Below are positions 1 to 5,038 of a stretch of DNA of 5,038 bases, one piece after another (position 1 is the first letter of the stretch; each line of letters opens with the position of its first letter). Location: NCBI GenBank assembly GCA_903908025.1, contig CAIVQM010000397.1, positions 1 through 5,038 of the forward strand, in the 5' to 3' direction. The position numbers and the translations under genes were made by a program. The notes below the pieces were generated by a model. That model saw only the letters and a program-made list of their open reading frames with translations. It was not told the origin of the DNA and made no database searches. The DNA comes from an uncultured bacterium (GTDB lineage Bacteria > Actinomycetota > Actinomycetes > S36-B12).

Positions 1-2
1 CT

Positions 3-1214
3 GCGGCCGTCCTGATGCTGGACCTGGACCGGTTCAAGAACGTCAACGACACGCTGGGGCACGCCGCCGGTGACGACCTGCTGGTCGCCGCCGCAGCGCG
101 GATCGAGCACGTCGTACGAGCCGGGGACCTGGTGGCCCGCCTCGGCGGGGACGAGTTCGTGGTCGTGATGCGCGACCTGGACGACCCGGCGGAGGCGGTC
201 CGCGCGGCCGGCCGGCTGGTGGACGCGTTCCGGGCCTCGTTCAGCCCCGCAGGGATGGAGCTGTTTGCCACGGCGAGCATCGGGGTCGCGTTCGCCCCCG
301 GCACCGGGACCCCCGAGCTGGGTGACGCTGGTGATCTGCTGCGGGAGGCCGACAATGCGTTGTACGCCGCGAAGGAGGCCGGCCGCGACCGGGTGGCCGT
401 GTTCAACGAGGAGCTCCATGACGCCGCCACCAGTAGGCTGACAATCGAGATCGAGCTGCGCCACGCCCTCGAACGCGACCAGTTCGCCGTGTGGTATCAG
501 CCCGAGATCGACCTGACCACCGGGGCCGTGGTCGCCGTGGAGGCGCTGCTGCGCTGGCACCATCCCGACGGAACACTGTGGACCGCCGACCGGTTCATAG
601 GCGTCGCCGAGGACACCGGACTGATCCTGGACATCGGCGACTGGGTGCTGAAACAGACGAGCGTCCAGGGCGCCGCTTGGGCCGCCGCCCGCCCGGACCG
701 GCCCCTGACCATGCGGGTCAATGCCTCCGCCCTCCAACTCGCCGAGACCGGACTCCTGCCCGCGATCGACGACGCCCTAGCGGCCAGCGGCCTGGAGCCC
801 CGGCTCCTGTGCATCGAAATCACCGAGACCGCGCTGATGCGCCAGACCGCCACCGCGCGCGACAACATCAACGGCATCCACGGCCGCGGCATCGGCATCG
901 CCATCGACGACTTCGGCACCGGCTACGCCTCCCTGTCCTACCTGAACCAGTACCCCATCGACGTCATCAAGATCGACCGCAGCTTCATCATCGACACCAC
1001 CGACCCTGACAACGACCACCGCCTCGTCGCCGGCATCATCGCCCTCGCAAAGACCCTCGACATCACCGTCACCGCCGAAGGCGCCGAACACCCCGAACAA
1101 GCCACCCACCTACGCCAGATGGGCTGCCCCTCCGCACAAGGCTTCCTGTACTCACCCGCCCTCCCCCCCGACCAGATCACCCCACTCCTCAGCCACACCT
1201 ACCCGCATGGCTGA
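3..1214 (+). CDS. GGDEF-EAL bifunctional cyclic-di-GMP enzyme (5' end outside window)
   Basis: This is the C-terminal 403 residues of a protein that makes and/or degrades cyclic-di-GMP in the cytoplasm. The frame is open from base 3, and the first codons (AAVLM) match the middle of the GGDEF domain of the downstream paralogue, so the internal ATG at 15 is not the real start. The GGDEF domain (residues 1 to about 130) shows the metal-site stretch MLDLDRFKNVND, an intact GGDEF signature (bases 144-158) and an RAGD inhibitory I-site (117-128) five residues before it. The EAL domain (about 145-395) has EAL at 540-548 plus N240, E272, D302-D303, K323, E359 and Q379. From Asn to Gln this spacing equals that of the catalytic set I recall for the phosphodiesterase RocR, so phosphodiesterase activity is likely. 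The domain ends normally about 20 residues before the stop. Any sensory domain is upstream and unseen. The 3' third has a different base composition from the rest. The family assignment is very sure; the net direction of activity is not. Confidence 0.96.
   Translation, partial: AAVLMLDLDRFKNVNDTLGHAAGDDLLVAAAARIEHVVRAGDLVARLGGDEFVVVMRDLDDPAEAVRAAGRLVDAFRASFSPAGMELFATASIGVAFAPGTGTPELGDAGDLLREADNALYAAKEAGRDRVAVFNEELHDAATSRLTIEIELRHALERDQFAVWYQPEIDLTTGAVVAVEALLRWHHPDGTLWTADRFIGVAEDTGLILDIGDWVLKQTSVQGAAWAAARPDRPLTMRVNASALQLAETGLLPAIDDALAASGLEPRLLCIEITETALMRQTATARDNINGIHGRGIGIAIDDFGTGYASLSYLNQYPIDVIKIDRSFIIDTTDPDNDHRLVAGIIALAKTLDITVTAEGAEHPEQATHLRQMGCPSAQGFLYSPALPPDQITPLLSHTYPHG
6..722 (+). repeat. 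Paralogous GGDEF-EAL segment, copy 1
   Basis: This stretch aligns codon for codon with 4337-5038, apart from five extra codons in copy 1 in the loop after the ASIGVA motif. In the first 61 aligned residues (from AVLM to RDLDDP) I count 52 identities. The longest identical nucleotide run I found is 25 bases, 621-645 against 4937-4961. It is a diverged gene duplication in direct orientation, not a mobile repeat. The match probably continues past 722, but the second copy leaves the window there. Confidence 0.9.
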
Positions 1215-1232
1215 CGTTCGGCAATACCGCTC

Positions 1233-1255
1233 GTCACGCGTTCCGTGCGCGTGGC
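1233..1255 (+). other. Small hairpin in the gap before the corrinoid-protein gene
   Basis: CACGCG (1235-1240) pairs perfectly with CGCGTG (1248-1253) across a 7-base loop, and a G-U and a G-C pair extend the stem to 8 bp. No T-run follows, so it is not a standard intrinsic terminator. A competing 5-bp pairing, GGCCA (1253-1257) with TGGCC (1271-1275), overlaps the 3' arm. Hairpins of this size occur by chance in GC-rich DNA, so a role in transcription or mRNA processing is only a possibility. The rest of the 96-base gap (1215-1310) holds nothing else I can support. Confidence 0.25.
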
Positions 1256-1300
1256 CACCTACGATGGAATTGGCCAGCGCCTGCAGCGATGGGTGGGATT

Positions 1301-1307
1301 GGAGGAG
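1301..1307 (+). promoter_or_regulatory. Shine-Dalgarno site for the corrinoid-protein gene
   Basis: GGAGGAG lies 3 bases before the ATG at 1311 (5 bases counted from the GGAGG core). It is the best ribosome-binding match in the window. It decides the start: in-frame GTG codons at 1245 and 1251 have no comparable site and would add 20-22 residues outside the conserved helical domain. Confidence 0.75.
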
Positions 1308-1310
1308 TCC

Positions 1311-1949
1311 ATGACCGCTCAGGATGTGGATGACCTTGAGGATGCCCTGCTCGACTTGGATCAGGTTGCTGCCGCCCGCATCCTCGATGATGCGGGCGGC
1401 GGGAAACCGTCGACCGAGACACTGGAGTCCGTGGTCGTGCCTGCCCTCCTACGCATCGGCGAGGCGTGGGAACGCGGTGACGCGGCGCTGTCGCAGCTCT
1501 ACATGAGTGGACGGTTGTGCGAGCGACTGATCGGTTCGCTTGACGTCGTCCCAGTCAGTTTCCGACCCGACCAGCCGCGCATCGCGATCGGCGTGCTGGA
1601 CGACAGCCACATCCTGGGCAAGAAAATTGTCCTGCAGATGCTGAGATCGGCGGGCTACCAGGTTCGTGATCTCGGCGCTCGCCTGAGCATCGACGACCTA
1701 GTGGACTCGGTTCGCCTCCATGACGTGGAGGTGCTCGTAGTCTCGGTCCTGATGCTCCGTTCGGCCCTCGAAATTTCCCGGTTGCGCGAGCGGCTGGCCC
1801 GGCCCGGTCCGGCTCCCACGCTCGTGGTCGGCGGCGCTCCCTTCCGTTTCGACCCCTCTCTGGCGGGCGAGGTCGGGGCCGACTACGTGGGCAACAACGC
1901 CTCGGACATCCTGCCAATCATGGCCCAGATCGAAAGGGCACGTCGGTGA
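1311..1949 (+). CDS. Two-domain cobalamin-binding (corrinoid) protein, MtbC/MtaC-like
   Basis: A 212-residue cytoplasmic protein of the usual size for corrinoid proteins that carry a methyl group on cobalt between two methyltransferases. Residues about 5-80 form the helical cap (B12-binding_2 type), including VVPALLRIGEAWERGD and SQLYMSGRLCE. Residues about 88-205 form the Rossmann-like B12-binding domain. This has D98-S-H100-I-L-G103, the DxHxxG motif whose His coordinates cobalt from below; S145-V-L147 (SxL motif); and G174-G175 near the nucleotide tail. The base-off/His-on mode of binding can therefore be predicted. In the cap, W53 is followed after nine residues by L63-Y64, not the Glu-His seen in CarH-type light sensors, which argues for a methyl-carrier or non-photosensory role. 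The gene overlaps the UroD-like gene by four bases, which suggests translational coupling and partnership. The start at 1311 is chosen on its strong GGAGGAG site. Family certain; substrate unknown. A sensory rather than metabolic role is possible given the neighbours. Confidence 0.93.
   Translation: MTAQDVDDLEDALLDLDQVAAARILDDAGGGKPSTETLESVVVPALLRIGEAWERGDAALSQLYMSGRLCERLIGSLDVVPVSFRPDQPRIAIGVLDDSHILGKKIVLQMLRSAGYQVRDLGARLSIDDLVDSVRLHDVEVLVVSVLMLRSALEISRLRERLARPGPAPTLVVGGAPFRFDPSLAGEVGADYVGNNASDILPIMAQIERARR
1932..1938 (+). promoter_or_regulatory. Likely ribosome-binding site for the UroD-like gene, inside the preceding gene
   Basis: GAAAGGG ends 7 bases before the GTG at 1946, a fitting distance. 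The GTG overlaps the TGA of the corrinoid-protein gene as GTGA, the usual layout for coupled translation. A rival site, GGTGAG (1945-1950), sits 7 bases before an in-frame ATG at 1958, so this site favours GTG 1946 without settling it. Confidence 0.45.
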
Positions 1950-2992
1950 GAGCAAAGATGACCTCGCGAGAGCGCGTGCTCACCGCGCTGTCGCATCGCG
2001 AGCCCGACCGGGTGCCGTTCTTCCTGCCCGTCACGATGCACGGCGCCCTGGAGGTCGGGGTGCCGCTGTCGGAGTACTACCTCGATCCAGCCGCCGTGGC
2101 CGAGGGGCAGTTGCGACTGCGCGCCAAGTACCGCGACGACGTCGTCTACCCGTTCTTCTACGCGGCAGTCGAGCACGAGGCCTTCGGCGGGCAGGTTCGG
2201 TTGTTCGACGACGGCCCGCCGAACGCCGAGGGTCCCATCATCACCAACTCCGCCCAGATCCTGGACCTGATCCCGCCACGGCTCGAGGACTGCCCGGCGC
2301 TGATGCGCGTCCTTGAGTGCATCTCCCGGCTGCGGGATGCCCTCGCCGGTGAGGCCCTGATCCTAGGCATAATTGTCTCCCCGCTCTCCCTACCCGTGAT
2401 GCAGATGGGCTTCGAGCACTACATCGACCTGCTCTACGAGCAGCCGGACCTGGCCGACCGGCTCCACCGGGTCAACGAGGAGTTCGGCGTGCAGTGGGCC
2501 AACGCCCAACTTGCGGCCGGCGCGGATGCGGTCGGCTACTTCGATCCGGTCTCGTCGCCAACCATCCTGCCCCCGGCGATGTTCCGCCAGTACGGCCTGC
2601 CCCTCCTGACGCGAAGCCTGCCCCGGATCAACGGGCCGGTGGCCGCGCTCCTGGGGTCGGGCCGTTCGCTGCCGATCCTGGATGACCTTGCCGAGACGTC
2701 GGCCGCCATCGTGGGGATCGGTCACGACGAGGACCTGCGAGAGGCCAAGATCGCGGCCGCCGGTCGGATCACGATCATGGGCAACCTCAACGCAATCGAG
2801 ATGCGCCGGTGGACCGCGCGCGACACCGAGGCGGCGGTCAAGGATGCCATCTCGCGGGCCGGGGCAGGCGGTGGCTACATCCTCAGCGACGCCCACGGCG
2901 AGATTCCGATCCAGGTGCCGCAGGAGGTCCTGCTCGCCGTCAGCGAGGCGGTCCACACGTGGGGCGGCTACCCGCTTGCGGACCTCACGTAG
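1946..2992 (+). CDS. Uroporphyrinogen decarboxylase-family protein, MtaA/CmuA methyltransferase-like, without canonical zinc ligands
   Basis: A 348-residue TIM-barrel protein of the URO-D superfamily. Family members either decarboxylate uroporphyrinogen (HemE) or move methyl groups between corrinoid proteins and thiols (MtaA, MtbA, CmuA). Family features seen: the N-terminal TSRERVLTAL, REPDRVP; GADAVGYFDPVSSP followed by PAMFRQYGLPLL; DLREAK; MGNLNAIEM (from residue 278); and GGYILSDAHGEIP near the C-terminus. The HemE RQAGRYLPEY signature is absent, so this is not heme synthesis. Being fused by overlap to a corrinoid-protein gene points to the methyltransferase branch. However, the zinc-binding His-x-Cys expected before PIL is replaced by ALLGSG (around 235-239), and the late Cys position reads D-A-H317-G. 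The only cysteines are C116 and C125, both elsewhere. The enzyme may use another metal site (H260 and H317 are candidates), another acceptor, or act in sensing. The GTG start is chosen for the GTGA overlap; ATG 1958 would give 344 residues beginning MTSRER, equally typical of the family. Confidence 0.9.
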   Translation: MRAKMTSRERVLTALSHREPDRVPFFLPVTMHGALEVGVPLSEYYLDPAAVAEGQLRLRAKYRDDVVYPFFYAAVEHEAFGGQVRLFDDGPPNAEGPIITNSAQILDLIPPRLEDCPALMRVLECISRLRDALAGEALILGIIVSPLSLPVMQMGFEHYIDLLYEQPDLADRLHRVNEEFGVQWANAQLAAGADAVGYFDPVSSPTILPPAMFRQYGLPLLTRSLPRINGPVAALLGSGRSLPILDDLAETSAAIVGIGHDEDLREAKIAAAGRITIMGNLNAIEMRRWTARDTEAAVKDAISRAGAGGGYILSDAHGEIPIQVPQEVLLAVSEAVHTWGGYPLADLT

Positions 2993-2998
2993 GCACTC

Positions 2999-5038
2999 AT
3001 GACCACGCCAGAGCGCGACGAGCGAGCCGGTATCGACCGGCTGCGCCGACGTATGGCCGAGTACGCGATGGCCGTCGACACTCTCGGTCGCCTCGGCGGG
3101 GAGAACACCGAGCCTGAGTTGATCGACGCCGTCCTCGACCTGGTGACCGACCTCTGCGCCCCGGCCGCCCTTGCCTTCATGCCCTGCGAGAACGGGGCCG
3201 AGGGCGAGCCGATCCTTCGACCGGCCACGAACACGACACTGGCGATGGCCAAAGCGGCCCGGGCCACGCTTGCGGACGGCCAGCAGTGGGCGCTCTTGGA
3301 CGCCGGCTTCATCGTCCGGATCGGCACCGACACCGGCACCGTCGCGGCACTGGCGGTCACGGACCTCGCGTCGCCGCAGCATCGGGACGACGCTCTAAAC
3401 TTGATCACGGCTATCAGCGGCGTACTCGCCATGGCCATCTACAGCCTGCGCGGCCGGCAGGCCCTACTTGAGCATGGGAGGCTCGCAGCGGCGGAGGAGG
3501 AGTCCCGCCTCGCGATGGACCGCTCCGCCATCGGTATGGGCTTGGTCTCCCCCCAGGGCCGGTTCCTGCGGGTCAACCCGGCGTTGTGCGAGTGGCTGGG
3601 TCGTAACGAGGCCGAGCTGCTGACCCTGACGATCGGCGACGTGACCCACCCTGACGACGTGGCGGTGGGCGTCAACCGGCTACTCGATCTCGTGGCCGGT
3701 AGCCGGTCGAGCTTTCGAGTCACCAAGCGGTACGTGACAGGCGACGGCCGCGTGATCTGGGGCGACGTGACCGTCTCGGCCGTCCGAAATGATGACGGCT
3801 CCATCCGACATGAGATCGCTCAGATCATCGACGTCACCGTGGAGCAAACTCTTCAGGCGTCCTTGCTGGAGGCGCAGCGGATCGCCCGCCTGGGAAGCTG
3901 GACGCTGGACATCGCGTCGAACCACGTCACGTGGTCGGAGGAACTATCCCTGATGCAGGGCCTCGACCCGCAGATGCCGGCGCCGGACTTCACCGAGGGC
4001 GACCGGTTTCTCACATCCGAGAGCTGGCTGCGTTTAAGAGGCGCCGTCTCCCGTACCGGGGACACGGGTGCCCCCTACGAACTGGAACTGGAGATGACCC
4101 GACCCGATGGGTCCCACGGGTGGATGCTGGTCCGCGGGGAGGCGGTTTGCGATGCGACGGGGGCTATCGTCGGTCTGCGCGGCGTGGCGCTGGATATCTC
4201 CGAGCGTAAGCTCGCCACGGAAGAGTTGCAGGTGCTTTCCACGCATGACCGGCTGACCGGCCTTGCGAACCGGTCCGCCCTGCTCGAGGAGATCACCCGT
4301 GCGGTGAGTGCCGGGCGCCGGTCCGGCCGCAGGACGGCGGTCCTGATGATGGACCTCGACCATTTCAAGAACGTCAACGACACTCTCGGCCACGCGGCCG
4401 GCGATGACCTGCTGGTCGCTGCCGCCAGCCGCATCCAGAGCATCGTGCCGGCCGGTGACCTGGTGGCCCGACTCGGCGGGGATGAGTTCGCGGTCGTGAT
4501 GCGGGATCTGGAGGACCCCGATGAAGCGGTCCGGACCGCCGATCAGCTGGTCAAGGCGTTCCGGGGTCGGTTCTCGATCGGCGCTGCCGAGCCCTACGCC
4601 CTGGCGAGCATCGGGGTGGCGATCGCCACCGAGTCCGGTGACGCCGACGACCTGGTCCGCGACGCCGACACTGCGATGTATGCGGCCAAGTCTGAGGGCC
4701 GGGACCGGGTGTCGGTGTTCAACGAGGACCTGCGGGCCATCGTCACCTTGCGCCAGGCGATCGAGAACGACCTGCGGCGCGCCCTCGAGCGAGACCAACT
4801 CGCCCTCTGGTATCAGCCCGAAGTTGACCTGACGACCGGGACGGTGATCGCGGTGGAGGCGCTGCTGCGTTGGCACCACCGCGACGGAACGGTGTGGACC
4901 GCGGACCGGTTCATCGACGTCGCCGAGGACACCGGCCTGATCCTGGACATCGGCGACTGGGCCCTACGGCGGGCCTGCCGACAGGGTGCGACCTGGGCTG
5001 CTGCCCGACCCGGTCGGCCCCTGACGGTGCGGGTCAAC
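2999..5038 (+). CDS. Soluble sensor GAF-like/PAS/PAS/GGDEF/EAL protein (3' end outside window)
   Basis: The frame is open for 680 codons to the last base with no stop, making this the largest gene here. Domains in order: a GAF-like N-terminus (about 35-155, including CAPAALAFMP, GFIVRIGTDTG and LNLITAISGVLAMAI); PAS 1 (about 169-281, with AIGMGLVSPQGRFLRVNPALC); PAS 2 (about 292-404, with AQRIARLGSWTLD and GVALDISERK); GGDEF (about 405-575) with D417-x-LTGLANR, MMDLDHFKNVND, and GGDEF at 493-497; then EAL from about 589 with EAL at 620-622. The window ends on N680, the metal-binding Asn of the EAL domain. Short helical linkers join the sensors. There are no membrane segments and no LOV-type NCRFLQ motif, so it is a cytoplasmic sensor of unknown ligand controlling c-di-GMP. 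The I-site reads PAGD (484-487), lacking the Arg for product inhibition. It starts six bases after the UroD-like gene with no clear Shine-Dalgarno site, so translation probably depends on the gene before it. M19 and M24 are alternative starts. Confidence 0.94.
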   Translation, partial: MTTPERDERAGIDRLRRRMAEYAMAVDTLGRLGGENTEPELIDAVLDLVTDLCAPAALAFMPCENGAEGEPILRPATNTTLAMAKAARATLADGQQWALLDAGFIVRIGTDTGTVAALAVTDLASPQHRDDALNLITAISGVLAMAIYSLRGRQALLEHGRLAAAEEESRLAMDRSAIGMGLVSPQGRFLRVNPALCEWLGRNEAELLTLTIGDVTHPDDVAVGVNRLLDLVAGSRSSFRVTKRYVTGDGRVIWGDVTVSAVRNDDGSIRHEIAQIIDVTVEQTLQASLLEAQRIARLGSWTLDIASNHVTWSEELSLMQGLDPQMPAPDFTEGDRFLTSESWLRLRGAVSRTGDTGAPYELELEMTRPDGSHGWMLVRGEAVCDATGAIVGLRGVALDISERKLATEELQVLSTHDRLTGLANRSALLEEITRAVSAGRRSGRRTAVLMMDLDHFKNVNDTLGHAAGDDLLVAAASRIQSIVPAGDLVARLGGDEFAVVMRDLEDPDEAVRTADQLVKAFRGRFSIGAAEPYALASIGVAIATESGDADDLVRDADTAMYAAKSEGRDRVSVFNEDLRAIVTLRQAIENDLRRALERDQLALWYQPEVDLTTGTVIAVEALLRWHHRDGTVWTADRFIDVAEDTGLILDIGDWALRRACRQGATWAAARPGRPLTVRVN
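4337..5038 (+). repeat. Paralogous GGDEF-EAL segment, copy 2 (cut by window end)
   Basis: This is the partner of 6-722, in direct orientation about 4.3 kb downstream. It is shorter by five codons after ASIGVA. Catalytic motifs are shared, but the I-site Arg of copy 1 (codon 117-119) is Pro here (4448-4450). The homology is at protein level with many silent differences, so the duplication is not recent. Confidence 0.9.

Noticed and set aside
491..1009. Plus-strand alternative frame inside the EAL domain
   Set aside because: It overlaps the EAL catalytic motifs in the proper frame and yields an Arg/His/Pro-rich translation with no fold signature.
1260..1265. TACGAT as a -10 promoter element
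   Set aside because: It fits TAnnnT, but no acceptable -35 element lies 16-18 bases upstream, and a hexamer this loose is expected by chance.
1215..1310. Cobalamin riboswitch before the corrinoid-protein gene
   Set aside because: The gap is much shorter than a cobalamin riboswitch and I see no B12-box sequence or suitable multi-helix layout.
1245..1310. Longer corrinoid protein starting at GTG 1245
   Set aside because: There is no Shine-Dalgarno site before it, the added 22 residues are outside the conserved cap domain, and ATG 1311 has a strong GGAGGAG site.
1946..2992. HemE, uroporphyrinogen decarboxylase of heme synthesis
   Set aside because: The N-terminal RQAGRYLPEY substrate-site signature is missing and the neighbours are a corrinoid protein and a c-di-GMP sensor, not heme genes.
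2390..3382. Long minus-strand open frame spanning the UroD-like gene and the start of the sensor gene
   Set aside because: It runs across a gene junction on the other strand and its translation is Arg/Gly/Asp/Val-rich low-complexity text typical of a shadow frame.
3505..4210. LOV-type photosensory PAS domain
   Set aside because: Neither PAS domain contains the flavin-binding NCRFLQ-like motif; the cysteines present are in other positions.
4034..4879. Long minus-strand open frame opposite the PAS/GGDEF region
   Set aside because: The plus strand here encodes unmistakable PAS and GGDEF motifs. The minus frame is an artefact of GC-rich third positions and its translation shows no recognisable domain.

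Overview
The window is high-GC DNA with GC-rich third codon positions, GTG starts and tightly packed genes. Together with the style of its GGDEF-EAL proteins this suggests an actinobacterium (a Kineosporia-, Kineococcus- or Actinoplanes-like lineage is a guess). No RNA gene, insertion sequence, CRISPR array or phage gene was seen. All four genes lie on the plus strand.

Layout. (1) Bases 3-1214 are the 3' part of a GGDEF-EAL cyclic-di-GMP enzyme whose N-terminus lies off the window; both catalytic domains look intact. (2) After a gap of 96 bases, 1311-1949 encodes a two-domain corrinoid (B12-binding) protein with an intact DxHxxG cobalt-ligand motif. (3) Overlapping it by GTGA, 1946-2992 encodes a uroporphyrinogen-decarboxylase-fold protein of the MtaA/CmuA methyltransferase type that lacks the usual zinc-binding His and Cys residues. 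(4) Six bases further on, 2999-5038 is the largest gene, open to the window edge (680 codons, no stop): a soluble sensor with a GAF-like domain, two PAS domains, a GGDEF domain and the start of an EAL domain.

Genes 2-4 look like one transcription unit: overlap or near-overlap, same strand, no room for a promoter. The natural reading is that a corrinoid protein and its methyltransferase-like partner form a module whose state, or whose substrate, is read by the GAF/PAS sensor and converted into a change in c-di-GMP. This is inference from gene order; no sequence feature proves contact between the proteins. Genes 1 and 4 are close paralogues across their GGDEF-EAL parts, so the B12 cassette sits between two related c-di-GMP enzymes. 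The two differ at the GGDEF inhibitory site (RAGD against PAGD), so they may be regulated differently.

The points most worth following are the B12/UroD/c-di-GMP cassette, the missing zinc ligands in the UroD-like protein, the I-site difference, and a marked C-over-G composition shift in the 3' third of gene 1.
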